From contig NC_079207.1 in NCBI RefSeq assembly GCF_026745355.1, positions 11,475,625 through 11,539,624 of the forward strand: DNA of 64,000 nucleotides. The letters are read 5' to 3'. The notes beneath the pieces were generated by a model, which worked only from the letters and a program-made list of their open reading frames with translations, ran no database searches and was not told the DNA's origin. This DNA comes from Beta vulgaris subsp. vulgaris (Eukaryota > Streptophyta > Magnoliopsida > Caryophyllales > Amaranthaceae). Position numbers and translations under genes: made by a program. How positions within the stretch are numbered: position 1 is the stretch's first letter; each line of letters starts with the position of its first letter. Shown here piece by piece: positions 1 to 11,157 of this stretch.

Positions 1-310
1 TTTTAAGCAAACATAATATAATAAAGTACATGGAAAACATTCGATGATTGTTTAATTACATATAGTAAAGTACATGGAAGTAATATGGAAAAAAAATAGT
101 TTGATATTATTAATTATATATAAAAAAAATTCCATCTATGATTTCGATCAATTAGTTGTATATATTTTCTTAATTTTATTTAGGAAATATTATTTCTTTA
201 TTTTCTACAGTTATTTTATTCAAAACCAAAAAACATTGAAAACCTAATTGAGAAATGCATGAAAAACTAGAGAAAAACTAAACTAGAATTATGAACTATC
301 TTACCGGGCT
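1..310. other. A/T-rich sequence without recognisable gene
   Basis: Mostly A/T runs. I see no open frame, repeat or element terminus here. It directly borders the outer edge of the copia LTR that begins at 311. Confidence 0.5.
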
Positions 311-563
311 TGTAAAGAGAGAAACTCTCACTTAGGAAAGCTGAAACAATGAATTCAAGTTACAAAATCATTACATCTTAATCTATTTATACAATATTAA
401 AATATAGAAGGAGAGAGAAATTATCCAGAACTAATTGTCGCATAATCTGTAGCTTGTGGAGGACGTTAACCAACTGATTTAGCTGTGTTGGTTAGTAAGG
501 TTAGTTTTGACTTTTGACAACCGAGCTTTGTGTTGAGGTGTTGTAGCTACGATAACTTCGACA
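311..563 (-). mobile_element. 3' LTR of a Ty1-copia-like retrotransposon
   Basis: Read on the minus strand this 253-bp block begins TGTCGAAG and ends CTCTTTACA, the TG...CA termini of an LTR. A purine-rich stretch, GAGGAGGGGCGG, abuts its start and fits a polypurine tract. A TATA-like TATAAATAG lies near 382-392 on the minus strand. The end of a pol-like reading frame lies immediately upstream. A short LTR of this size is usual for copia elements. No matching 5' LTR is seen within the window, so the element is a 3' remnant or a truncated copy. Confidence 0.65.
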
Positions 564-670
564 CCGCCCCTCCTCAGACTAGGAGGTGGCAAGAGAAGAA
601 CCAGACCTAGTATGGAAATAAGATCTATGTGCTCAGGAATATGCAAGACCTTAGTGAAGAAATCTGCCAA
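564..670 (-). pseudogene. Ty1-copia polyprotein C-terminal remnant
   Basis: The minus-strand frame reads LADFFTKVLHIPEHIDL and then PPPSLRRGG before running into the LTR. The 'AD.FTK.L....H' motif followed by an L/R/G-rich end is the characteristic C-terminus of copia pol, just after RNase H. Only about 35 codons remain. Upstream of about 680 the sequence changes character and no pol homology continues, so this is a broken copy. The identification rests on the motif together with the adjacent polypurine tract and LTR. Confidence 0.6.
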
Positions 671-679
671 ACTAACCTT

Positions 680-1143
680 TAAGAAGTTTCTTTTTACATT
701 TTTTCCATTCTTTAATCACCCACCCAACTTATTACATTTACTTACCCCTCACCTAATTCATTAAATTTCCCCTCCACCAACTTATTAATGACTCCCTACA
801 TTTTCTCCCCAACTCATCCTCTAGCCCTCATCTGACTTTATCCCCCCTAATTCTTATGATCTACAAACCCTAACTCCCTTGAAACGAAGAACCCTAAATA
901 TCTTGCTCCAAATTCTCAAATCTCTTTCTTCTCTCATCTTCAATTCTTCTGATTTTGCACTCCTCTCACTTTCTTCTTCGTGTACTGCTTCTTGCGAAGA
1001 ACCCTAAAAATCTTCCCCCAAATTATAAAATCTCTTTCTTCTCTCATCTTCACTTTTGGTGATTTTGACTCCCTCACTGTCTTCTTCGACTACTTTGTCT
1101 TGCGAAAAAAATATAAGTCCCCTATTTTTTTGGCGATGGATTT
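680..1143. repeat. 5'-UTR-like sequence with a tandem pair of ~110-bp units
   Basis: Two similar units lie head to tail, about 885-994 and 995-1103. Both start CGAAGAACCCTAAA and both contain TCTCTTTCTTCTCTCATC. The CT-rich, 'accctaa'-containing composition is like a plant 5' untranslated leader. No protein is recognised. A short frame starts at the ATG at 1137 but stops after 15 codons. Confidence 0.4.
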
Positions 1144-1560
1144 GTGGAATACAACCAGCTATATTCTTTCGGATTTGATATGATTGAGGGCTCTGAAGAG
1201 TCATTACTGTTGAGGAAATTAGATCGGCGTGAAAGCAGGTCTTTGTATACTTCTACTGAGATTCTTTATGGTGTTCACGGTTTGCAAGAAACACCAACTT
1301 TAAAGTTTTGTTTGCTTGATCAAGTTAAGGCCCTCAAAAAGATCTTGTTGAGGCTGGATCTGGGTTTGCATGCTAAAAAAATGCTCGACTTTGGCGATTC
1401 TTATGTATCCTCTACTTCTAAATCCCCAATAAAGGTGATTCTGATGTGTCTTCTACTGCTGTCAGTAAAAACAAAAAACAAAGACAAAAAAATTGAAAAT
1501 TGTCTGCGTCTTCGTGGATATGTGGTGATATCTTCTAACTCTTCCCATTATTGTTCTTAG
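1144..1560 (+). CDS. Unrecognised ORF, possible gene fragment
   Basis: An open frame of about 138 codons contains SEESLLLRKLDRRESRS and KFCLLDQVKALKKILL, which look protein-like (charged, amphipathic), and it ends in a stop at 1558-1560. It does not begin with ATG; the first in-frame ATG is near 1180. A CT-rich leader-like region lies upstream. I do not recognise the family and see no domain motif. It could be one exon of a captured or decayed gene, since the region downstream is intron-like and T-rich, or it could be chance. Confidence 0.25.
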   Translation: MEYNQLYSFGFDMIEGSEESLLLRKLDRRESRSLYTSTEILYGVHGLQETPTLKFCLLDQVKALKKILLRLDLGLHAKKMLDFGDSYVSSTSKSPIKVILMCLLLLSVKTKNKDKKIENCLRLRGYVVISSNSSHYCS

Positions 1561-1969
1561 CTTAGATCTTTATTTTGTTATAATTGCATTCTTTAAGTGT
1601 GGGATTTTGCTACTGGACCAATTGGAAATTTCATGATGTTTATATTGTTTACTATTGTTGATTCAATAATTATTTTTTAATTTGGGTTCATCGCTATTGT
1701 TTTGTGATTATTTTATCTGTTATTTATCTTGTGATTGTGTTTTTGTGGATCTTGGTTAGTTTACCATGTTTTTATGAATTAAGGTTTTCTCTGAATTAGG
1801 GTTTTCTGTAAAACATATGCTATTTTATGTTATTATCAATATTTTTAGGGAATTAAGGATACTTTATCATGTTCTTGTGATTTTTTGGCTCACAATCTTG
1901 TCTCTGTTACGTTCTTATTATGATTATATGTGATTTAATGTAAGGTAGGTTCTGTTATTAGTTCTCTTT
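1561..1969. other. T-rich intron-like sequence
   Basis: A T-rich plus strand with frequent short 'ttgtgatt' words, without open frames or recognisable termini. It grades into the 125-bp tandem array that follows. Confidence 0.35.
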
Positions 1970-2362
1970 GCTGTTTGGGGTATTTTATACACATGTTTAG
2001 ATATGGTTTCGTGTTGTAATTCTTTCTAATTGATGAATTTTGTGATTCATGCTAGTATTGTGATCTCCATTGAATGATGATTAGGGTTCTTATTAATCTC
2101 TTTGCTATTTTGGGTATGTTATGGACATTTAGAGGGGTGATTTGATGTTGTAATTCTTCGTCGTTGCTGAATTTTGTGATTCATGTTGTTATTGTGATCT
2201 TATTGTTTCTATTGAATGATTGCAATTCTTTTTTATCTCTTTGCTGTTTTGGGTATGTTATGGACATTTAGAGGGGTAGTCTGATGTTGTAATTCTTCGT
2301 AGTTGCTGAATTTTGTGATTCATGCTGTTATTGTTTCAATTGAATGATTGGTGTTTTTGCCT
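1970..2362 (+). repeat. ~125-bp tandem repeat array, left copy
   Basis: About three diverged units each carry a core like TTGTAATTCTTCGT, then GAATTTTGTGATTCATG, TTATTGTGATCTTATTG, TTGAATGATT and TTGGGTATGTTATGGACA. The same unit recurs at 6262-6800. In both places the array is followed by a 'TAGAAA.TG' stretch and then an antisense LTR-like segment, so the array is part of a larger direct repeat. Confidence 0.7.
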
Positions 2363-2379
2363 AGAAACTGTTAAATATG

Positions 2380-2780
2380 ATGGTAGTGTTGAGAGTCTTG
2401 AAATCCCGAGAAGGTATTATTGAGGAAGAGGTCTCCAAAAATCCTCCAAAATACAATGAAAAACTAGCCTGAGGTGTTCCCAGCAAATTAAAACCCCTTC
2501 GATGCTCAAGTCAGTTGAGATTGAGGTAGAGAAAATGAGTAAATGTAGAGAGAGATGCTCTGATTTTTGTAGGTGAGAATTGAATACATTTGACTGATGA
2601 GACAATCTCTATTTAAATAGGGTAGGGCCTCCAATAAATGAGGGTATTTTAGTCAGCTCCAGCTAGTAGAGGATTATGTTCACTAGACGTAGGGGTATTT
2701 TAGTAATTTCACCGTAGATGTGTTGGTCTGTGAAATGGGCCCAAATAATTAGCCCATCGCAAGGTAATCGGAGTGGAAAT
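2380..2780 (-). mobile_element. LTR-like TATA/R/U5 segment, left copy
   Basis: On the minus strand there is a TATTTAAATAG TATA-like box, then TTGTCTCATCAGTC, then GCATCTCTCTCTACATT and a TTGAGCATCGAAGGGG stretch. The 'ACTTGAGCGTCGGAGGGG' type of motif downstream of a TATA box and leader is typical of the R/U5 part of plant Ty3/gypsy LTRs. It aligns with 6953-7330. The outer LTR ends are not securely defined. The paired copy and TATA support an LTR; the gypsy assignment is inferred from the motif. Confidence 0.5.
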
Positions 2781-3721
2781 CGCCATTTTTAGTGCGGTTG
2801 ATTGGTGAAACAAAGTAATACCACTTTTGCCGATGTTGAGCGAGTCTCACGAATTCTCATGCCGGATCGTAGTGGAGTAAATCTTTTGACGTTAGGATTA
2901 ACCAAGCACGGGGGTCTTGAGCATTACGATTGTTGTTTTTTTTTACACCCGGGTTACTTTTTTTTAGACCGAGTCATTTTCCCGAGTATGTGGAGGTTCC
3001 TTACCCGAGTTGTAGGGGCCTTCAGCACTCGTTGTGTTGAGCCCGAGTTGATTCCATGGGTTGATGAATCAAAACCTTTCCCGAGTGCTTGTTTACCCAG
3101 AGCTGTGCGAGACGTACTAAGGCACGCTCAACGCATATCGATTCCCCAAACGCCCCCCCCCCCAGTGCGCCAGATGCCCCCGAGTGCGGCAAACGCATGT
3201 CGAGTCAATCCCAACTGCTGAAACCTGACCTGACAAATGATGCGCTCGGTGCTTTCATGGGTCGAGACACAGACTTGGGTGCACTAGACGCGTTACTCTA
3301 CGTCTTTGGAATCTCTCCCGACCCGGCGACATCACAATTCGACGGTAACAACATGCTATGGACGCACTCGGAAATAAGATAGGAGCATTGTGTGTTGGCT
3401 GAGTAGAAAGAAATACCGAGAGGGCCTTATTGACCGAGAAGGTCACACCCGAGGGACTCCTTAACTGAGAAGGTCACTTCCAGTTGGTCACTCACAAGGG
3501 GGTACTTGATCGAGAGGAGCCCATCCGAGGGCTTCATTAACCGAGAGGGTCACCCCCGACTTGGTCACCCCGAGGGGATCATTTAACGAGAGGATCGCAC
3601 CTGAGGGCTTGCTTGACTAAATTGTGAGTCGACGCCCTCTTACATATGGCGGATTTTCCCTCGCCGATCGAGGAAGTCATGCATAGGGGCTTCTTTCCCA
3701 AGTCAAGTTAGGTGCCAATAA
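2781..3721. other. G+C-richer spacer with short 'CCGAG' repeats
   Basis: The composition changes abruptly to G+C-rich. From about 3400 to 3650 short degenerate units of the form 'accgagagggtcacccccgag' recur. Open frames at 2802-3221 and 3089-3382 give no recognisable protein and look like by-products of the repeat. In the minus-strand reading this would lie upstream of the TATA box at about 2605, so it may be U3 of a long LTR. Confidence 0.4.
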
Positions 3722-5830
3722 ATGATACTTAGCCGTTTTGTGGCTAAATTAGTTAGACGCTCCACTTATGACCGAGGAGGAGCCAATGAAGAAGTTCTTC
3801 GACTCAAGAAGGCTAGTGAGCCCCATGATTCCCGAGGAGGTCTCATGACACTACTCGATTGTTGCGTAGGTCAAATTTCGATACTTAGTCGTTTTTCGAC
3901 TAAGTTATTAAGACGCCCCTTTTATGACCGAGGAGGTGTCAGTGAAGAAGTTTCTCGACCCGGGAAGGGGAGGGGGGTTATGAGTCCCATGTTTCTTGAG
4001 GAGGTCTCACGATGGTAATCGGATGCCGAGTAGGTCCGATTGGCGATAGAGCCATTTTTTGGCTAAGTTAGTAGGACGCTCCTTTTATGACCGAGGAGGT
4101 GCCAAAGAAAAAGTCTCTCGACTCCTGGGGGGGGGGGTTGGGGTGGTGGTGAACCCCATGTTTTCAAAGCAGGTCTCAAGACGCTACTCAGATGTCGAGT
4201 AGGCCAAATTGCCGATAGTTAGCCATTTTTCGGCTAAGTAAGTTGGACACTGGTGAGCCCCATGTTTCCCGGGGAGGTCTCACAACGCTACTCGGATGCC
4301 AAGTAGGTTCAATTGCCGATACTCACCCATTTTTTGGCTAAGTTAGTAGGACGTTTTTCTTATGACCGAGGAGGTGCCATGAAAAATTTTATCAACTCAG
4401 GAGGGATATGTGAGGCCCATGATTCCCGATGAGGTCTCATGATGCTACTCAGATACCGAGTAGGTCCAATTGACGATACTTAGCCGTTTTTCGGCTAAGT
4501 AATTAGGACACTCCTCTTATAACCGAGGAGGTGCTAATGAAAAAGTTTCTCGACTTTGGACGGCTGGTGAGCCCCATGTTATATGAGGAGGGCTCACGAC
4601 GTTACTCGGATGTCGAGTAGGTCCAATTGCCGATACTTAGACATTTTTCAGCTAAGTAGGACACTCCTCTTATGACCGAGGAGGTGCCAATGAACAAATT
4701 TCTTAACTCAGGGGGGTTAGTGAGTCCCATATTTTTCCAGGAGGTCTCATGACGCTACTTGGATGCTGAGTAGGTCCAATGTCCGATACTTAGCCATGTT
4801 CGACTAAGTAAGATGCCCCTCTTATGACCAAGAATGTCCCAATGAACAAGTTTTCCGACTCAGGGGGGCTAGTAAGTCCCATCCATGTTTACCGAGGAGG
4901 TATCATGACGCTACTCATATGCCGAATAGGTCGAATTGACGATACTTAGCCATTTTTGGCTAAATTAGTAGGACACTCCTCTTATGACCGCAGAGGTGCC
5001 ATGAAGATGTTTTTGGACTCGGGGGCTTTTTTATCCCTATGATTCCTGAGGAGGTCTCATGACGCTACTCGGATGCCGAGTAGGTCCAATTGCCGATACT
5101 TAGCCGTTTTCCGGCTAAGTAGGACGCTCCTCTTATGACTGAGGAGGCGCCAATGAACAAGTTTCCCGACTCAGGGGGGCTAATGAGCCCCATGTTTGCC
5201 GAGGAGCTATCATGACGCTACTCGTATGCCGAGTAGGTTGAATTGACGATACTTAGCCATTTTTTTGCTAAATTAGTAGGACGCTCCTCTTATGACCGAG
5301 GAGGTGCCATGAAGAAGTTTCTAGACTCGTGGGGTTTTTGAGCCCCATGATTCCTAAGGAGGTCTCATGACGCTAATCGGATGCCGAGTAGGTCCAATTG
5401 CGATACTTAGTCGTTTTTCGGCTAAGTAAATAGGACGGTTCTCTTATCACGGAGGAGGTGCTAGTGAACAAGTTTCTCAAATAGGGGGGGGGGAGGGTTG
5501 ATCCCATGTTTCTCGAGGAGATCTCACGCACAACGCTACTCGGATGCCGAGGAGATCCAATCGCCGATACTTAGCCATTTTTCGGCTAAGTAGGATGCTC
5601 CTTTTATGACAAAGGAGGTGCCTATGAACAAGTTTCTCGACTCGGGGTGGCTGGAAAGCCCCACGTTTCTCGAGGAGGTCTCATGACGCTTCTCGGATGC
5701 CGAGTAGGTCAAAGTATATTGCCAATATTACCCGTTTTTTGGCTAAGTAGTACGCTCCTCTTATGACCGAGGAGGTGCCAATGAACAAGTTTCTTGACTC
5801 CGCTAGGGGGGGGGGGGGGTTTAGTGAGCC
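3722..5830. repeat. ~155-bp hairpin-rich tandem repeat array (13 units)
   Basis: A GATGCCGAGTAGGTCCAATT-like key motif recurs at about 3857, 4018, 4188, 4291, 4448, 4605, 4758, 4914, 5068, 5221, 5377, 5539 and 5694, mostly 153-157 bp apart. Each unit has up to four short inverted repeats: TTAGCC-loop-GGCTAA, CTCCTC-loop-GAGGAG, GGGGGCT-loop-AGCCCC and CTCGG-ATG-CCGAG. Some neighbours alternate between AATTGCC and AATTGACG versions, giving a ~307-bp higher-order period. There is no coding potential. It lies between two direct repeats that contain LTR-like segments. Confidence 0.85.
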
Positions 5831-6261
5831 CATATTTCCTGAGTCGTGGTCATAACGATGTCCGTTTGATCTTGCTAGGCGACTGAATTAGACCAACTCG
5901 ATTCTTCGAGTTCGCCCTCAATTCTCCCAAGTTGGGGGAGAGGAAGCCTCCTATTACCCAAGGGGTATACATGTAAGGCTACTGAGCCAAGCTAGGCAAC
6001 AAATATGCTAGGAGGGGGACTGAGTTGTGTTTTCCCAAGTCATTCCTCTTGCTTTCTCGAGCTGGGAGGAGTGAGTTCATGATAGAGAAATGGAGAGGGA
6101 GAGCGAGGTTAGAGAATGTTCAGACTTCAGTGTTAGTGAGGTAAGATGCGAAAGTAATTTTAGAAAAAAAACAAGAAGGACTGCACAACCCTTAATATTA
6201 AGGGCTGCGGTTTTCAAATAACAACATCCCTTTTATCGCAACCCTTAGCCTTTTTTCCTCT
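5831..6261. other. Spacer between hairpin array and right direct repeat
   Basis: Non-coding. It contains G-rich and purine-rich stretches near 5930-6020 and 6080-6110 and a small palindrome CCTTAATATTAAGG near 6191. No terminus or gene is recognised. Confidence 0.35.
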
Positions 6262-6800
6262 AGTGATTCTTTGGTTGCTGAATCGTGTGATTCATGTTGT
6301 TATCGTGCTCTTGTTGTTTCAATTGAATGATCGGGATCCTGTTTTTTTTTTTTTTTCTTTGCTTTTTTTTTTATGTACATGTAGATGGGTGGTTTGGTGT
6401 TGTAATTCTTTATTGTTGCTGAATTTTGTGATTCATGCTGTTATTGTGATCTTATTATTTCAATTGAATGATCGGGCACTTTTTTTGTTCTCTTTGCTAT
6501 TAGGTGTATGTTATGCACATGTATAGGTCTATTTTGGTGTTGTAATTCTTTGTGGTTGTTGAATTTTATGATTCATGTTGTTATTGTGATTTTATTGTTT
6601 CAATTAAATGATTTGGGTCCTGTTTTTTTGCTATGTACATGTACAGGGGTGGCTTGGTGTTGTAATTCTTTGTGGTTGCTGAATTTTGTGATTCATGCTG
6701 CTTATTATTTCAATTGAATGACTGGGATTCTATTTTTTTGTTCTAACTTGTTGATTTGGGTATGTTATCTACATGTAAAGGGGTGGTTTGGTGTTTGTTT
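6262..6800 (+). repeat. ~125-bp tandem repeat array, right copy
   Basis: Four to five units are homologous to those at 1970-2362, with GAATTTTGTGATTCATG, TTATTTCAATTGAATGA and TGGTTTGGTGTTGTAATTC. Short frames at 6263-6717 run across the units and encode repetitive peptides, so they are not considered genes. The array ends just before the 'TCTAGAAATTGAGG' junction that leads into the right LTR-like segment. Confidence 0.75.
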
Positions 6801-6952
6801 GAAAGTTGATCTCCTCTATGATGATGAAATTTTGAATAACATGTAGCTAGGCTAGACTCAGTTAATATGCCACCATCTAAATTAGGATCTTGCAGTTAGG
6901 AGGCAAAATATGGCTATGTGTTTCTGTCTAGAAATTGAGGGTGATCACAAAT

Positions 6953-7330
6953 GTTGATGTGTGCTGAGAGACTTGATGTGCGCCCTAAGAAGGTACGCCT
7001 GAGCTCCGTTATCCGTACATCGGAATCCTGCAAAACAAGGTTAGCCTACCCCGGGGGTGGTCCAGGGATCGCCCCTCCGACACTCAAGTCAGTAAATGAT
7101 TGAGGTAGAGAGAGAAAGGGATCAATGTAGAGAGAGATGCTCTGGGTTTGGCAGCTTAGAGTTGCTTACCTTTGTCTGATGAGACAACCCTTATTTATAG
7201 GGGATAGGAGCCCCAATAAATGAGGGTATTTTGGTCACCTCCAGCTGGTGGAGGGATGGCTTCCCTTGATATAGGGGTATTTTAGTAACTTTACCATAGG
7301 TGGGCTGGTCCAGGAAATGGGCCCAAAAAC
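6953..7330 (-). mobile_element. LTR-like TATA/R/U5 segment, right copy
   Basis: On the minus strand: CCTATAAATAAGGG (TATA), TTGTCTCATCAGAC, GCATCTCTCTCTACATTG, then GACTTGAGTGTCGGAGGGG and TTTTGCAGGATTCCGATG, a textbook order for the promoter, R and U5 of a plant Ty3/gypsy LTR. In plus orientation its edge reads TGTTGATGTGTG. It aligns with 2380-2780 but is better preserved. Homology between the two copies ends near 7325. No primer-binding site or gag/pol frame is present nearby. Confidence 0.55.
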
Positions 7331-7920
7331 TATGAATTTGACTTTTTGTTGCATTTGCATGAAACTATATGTATCGAGAGGGTGTGATCCCCATTAATTA
7401 CCTTAATGAAGAATGAGTTCAACAACTTTATATGCTTGCATGAAGTCATTATGGCCCAAGAATCACTAAGTGCCACCATTACATCACCCTTATCTCATGT
7501 TATGAGGCTATTCATTGTTATTTTTGCCATGATTATGCATGTGGATTATGGACTTTATGAGAGGACAAACCAAAAGTAAAAGATTTTGATTTTATAAAAC
7601 TGTAAAATGGAAACCAAATGATAATACAAAAAGATATTCTTAATGCTACCATTTCATACACACTTTACAAAAAATTTACTTGTTTTTACAAAAAGTTTGT
7701 GCTACCTATCACTATTTTCTTTACTAGGCTAAGCATAAGAAAAATGTTTGCAAAAGGCCACCTTTAATTTATGATGAGGATATTGTTGGATGCTCAAAAG
7801 TTGTGTTATTGTTGTTGTCTTACTTTGCACACAGTCAATCCCATGATCTTGAAACAAAGTTGTGTTATTGTTATTGCTGCCTATTCTTGAGTGGCCTCTG
7901 TTTGGCTCTGACTTGCATTG
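7331..7920. other. Spacer, possibly the 3' region of the mariner-like element
   Basis: No open frame or recognised repeat. The mariner-like transposase remnant ends to the right at about 7920, so part of this stretch may be its 3' untranslated region and terminal repeat. I could not find a convincing terminal inverted repeat on this side. Confidence 0.3.
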
Positions 7921-10900
7921 GAATCAGGATCTGCCCCAAATATTATGTTCAAGTTTAATTCCTTGATTGTGTTAGTTACCAACTCATCTGGTAATTCAAC
8001 ATAAGTTGGTAGAAGACCCAATTGTCAAGCCTTTTCTTGCCTATGTGTGGGTTTTTTTTTGTAATTATTTCACTTTAATGACCTCAAGCATTACATACAT
8101 CAAAATGTAACTATGTGTATGTAATCAACCTTGGATCATATACATTGTAGGCCTCTTCCACACTTGATACCAACTTTTCAACTAAATCTGGAAAAGTTTG
8201 GTGTTAAATTGATTGAATTGCTTTAAAAAAACCCTTAAGTCTAGCATGTTCAGATCAGGAGATTGAGCTTGTTGACATATGAGTCATCTGGCCCAATGTG
8301 AGGCCTTGCATTATCCTGTTGAATCCATATCTACTTGCATCCATTTGCTGGCCATTTCTATCTTATTGCTGGCAGCAATTTTATGATTAGCATCTCCCTA
8401 ATTGTGTTCTTTGTGGTGCTTTGCTTGGTTTTTAGTTCTATTGTACCAACTGGTCTATTACAAGGCCATCTTTGATCGGCAATTTCCTCTATGAATGGGT
8501 AGATTCCCAACTTTCCATCCCAAATGATGTAACACCCCGATAATTCTCTCTTTCTAGAAAATACTTTTATAACAAATCTAGAGAATTACCCAGGCATTAT
8601 CGCCCGTGTGATAACGTTTCGGCTTACTCAGAATGTTACAGCGGAAAACTTATTAAAACAAAAATCAACTTTATTAAACTTATGAAACCAAATGACAATG
8701 TCAAACTTAAACACACCAACTTAAACTATTGTCTGAAAAGATAAACTCCTAGAAACAACTTAAATAATACTAATGTCACAAAAGCCTCTCCATTCCAGAT
8801 TCCCCAATGGTATAACACCAACCAAGCACATAACACACATAACTAATAATCATATAACATCACAAACTCCTTTTTATCTTAGAATTAACAAGTGTTCACA
8901 CTTATCATTCAAGACTCCTTTAACAACGTCTTTTATTCTTTACTAACTTGCCTGTTGAACCTAGCCAATAGAAAACTGTATCTTTATATAGATATAGCTC
9001 ATACTTACCAAATAAGATCCACAGTTCTTATAAGACAAATAGATGATACTCATGAATCTATGTAACACATGATTCAACATACTTACATTAATTCACTCAC
9101 GAATTAATACATGAACTGAACTTATCTGTTTGCATCAAACTTCCATACAAACATACATACTCATAACTACTTCTAGTTTACATGTAGCACATAGGCAAAA
9201 TATCATGTAAAACAATTTCAATAAAACATATATATGAACAACAAAGTCCTATACATGATACTAATAAATAAAAACATCCCTAAGGCATGTTTCTAAAATC
9301 ATATAGCACAGTAGACTATGTACGTACCTTTATATACTAGCCTGTAGGCCACTTTTAAAACGTTAAAAGTCTCCTACGGAAGATTCTCCGCCTAAAAATT
9401 AATATAAACTAAAATCAATACTCTTAATTAAAAATACAGCAACTTTAAAATATTTAAAATCCCCTTTAAATATATTCAAAAGCTTATTTTAATATCAAAA
9501 CTTCAATAACTTTTAATTCCTAGCATAGTACTACCATACTAGTAATTAAAAATCTTAAAACTCCATTAATAAAACTCTTTCTAAAATTCCAGCAACTTTT
9601 AAAATCATAAAACCTTCTTTAAACGTATATAAACATGTTTAAAATCATAATCTAAATCAATCTCTAGTATCTAATATGCTACTATGGTTTTATAGTAATT
9701 AAAACTCTAAAAATCCATGCTTTAATGATTAAAACTTCAATCTAAAATTAATAACAAATCGAAAATATTAATATTCAATATATAATATATATGAAGTCAA
9801 TATATAAGAAAACGAGGAAACAAATCAAAAAGGAAAACGGAGAAAAATAGTGAAATACCGAAATCGCGAGTGAAATATGGCAGCAGAATTGCGAAACTTG
9901 CAGAGGCCATAACTGATAGAATAAGAATCGGAAATTAGTGATTCTTGAGCCTAAATTCAATAACTTTTTGAGATCTACAACTTTCAAGAAGGAAGTTTTG
10001 GCTAAAAATAAACGGAACTATGAGAAATCTGGCCAATCAGATTCGGGTGAGAGAAAAAAACGATGAAGGGAATAAAGAAACCATGAGGAGAGAGAATAGA
10101 AAGTGGCGAAATTATTGAGTGTGAGGAGAGAGAAAATAATCTTTGTGTGAAATAAAATAATTGGGTTTTAGGATATTTACATAAAGGCTAATCCTTTTAG
10201 GTTTAGGAAAAGATATAAGATTTAAAAAGATTTGATGACTAATAAGATGATCAACTTAGGACTTTAATCATCAATAGAACTCTTTTCCTTTTTATCCTTT
10301 TAGGAGTTTCGATTCCATTAAACTTCTTTTTAAATAAATACTTTTAATACTTAAAGCTTTTATTAAGACATGCTTAATTAAAACATTTTCAATTTTATTA
10401 AGCTATGAAAATATTTTTAGTTGACTTTTAAAAAAATAGTCAACCCTTTTTAAAAGTCAAATCATTTTCCAAACTCATTTGGATTTAAATATAACTACAT
10501 AAATACCTTAATATATTTATGAAAATCCTTTAAAAATGTGGGGGATTACAAATGATTTGAGCTAAGTCCCTTATCCATGGCCTTACAATTGCACCCAAGA
10601 ACATCACTGTGGTTATGAAAGCTTTTGATTGGCAAGCCTGTGTGGGTCTTACTTCCTCCTTTGACAGTAGGTAAAACTTTTGGGTTACCTTGCTTATAAA
10701 GTACCACTTTTTATCTATGTGCACCATGTTGTATAGATAACTAAATCTTGCCTTTTGTCTACCTATTTCTGGGATGCCGTGAGAAAGAATGAACTTCATT
10801 CTTTCAATCTTGTGCTTTGGATTTAATTTGGCTTTGCTTGAATTTGTGTGGCCCCTAAGTATTCTCCTCTTACGTAGTCTATAAACAGTGGAGGGACTAA

Positions 10901-11154
10901 TTTCGAAAGCTAGGGTAAATGACCTAAGAGTGGTCCTTTGCTTTAGTGGAACGCCCCTCAATATGTATAATCTTGGGATTTCTACCACTACTGCCAGCTT
11001 ATCTGTTTGTGACATTGACCTTTGCTCCAATTATTTTCTGATTTTTTGTAGTCTCCAAAGTCTTGCCAAAGTAGACCTGCTGACCACATATTTTTGTTGA
11101 ATTGTTGTTAATTGATATCTTGGAAGAACCATGGCCTCATTTGCAGATGCAAAA
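7920..11154 (-). pseudogene. Mariner-like transposase, inactivated
   Basis: A DD(39)D-type cut-and-paste transposase remnant. In order on the minus strand: helix-turn-helix region with SRSTLARLW and SPSTVYRLRKRR (~10850-11050), first catalytic Asp in VHIDKKWYF (~10700), TCQSK-like and VMFLGAIVRP motifs (~10600), then the LTR insertion. After it: IWDGKLGIYPFIE (~8480-8521), second Asp in IQQDNARPHIG (~8310), third Asp in SPDLNMLDLRVF (~8240), and a PHIGKKRL-type C-terminus (~8030). Order and motifs match plant mariner-like transposases. Lesions include a stop near 11031, stops around 8355 and 8340, a frameshift before the third Asp and the 2-kb LTR. It cannot be functional. Confidence 0.8.
8528..10550. 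mobile_element. Solo LTR, 2,023 bp, with 5-bp target duplication AATGA
   Basis: It starts TGTAACACCCCGATAATT and ends GTGGGGGATTACA, i.e. TG...CA with inverted TGTAA/TTACA tips. It is flanked by AATGA at 8523-8527 and at 10551-10555. Removing it and one AATGA joins the two halves of the mariner transposase in frame (...LAQII-WDGKLG...), which independently confirms both ends. There is no internal coding domain. The size and the TGTAACACCCCG start suggest a Ty3/gypsy LTR; that family call is inference. A second diverged copy begins at 23248. Confidence 0.85.
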
Positions 11155-11157
11155 AGG

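Noticed and set aside
2802..3382. Two overlapping frames in the G+C-rich spacer
   Set aside because: No recognisable domain; the composition follows the flanking 'CCGAG' repeats and homopolymer C and T runs.
6263..6717. Two hydrophobic repeat-containing frames
   Set aside because: They are translations of the 125-bp tandem array; units of different length shift the frame.
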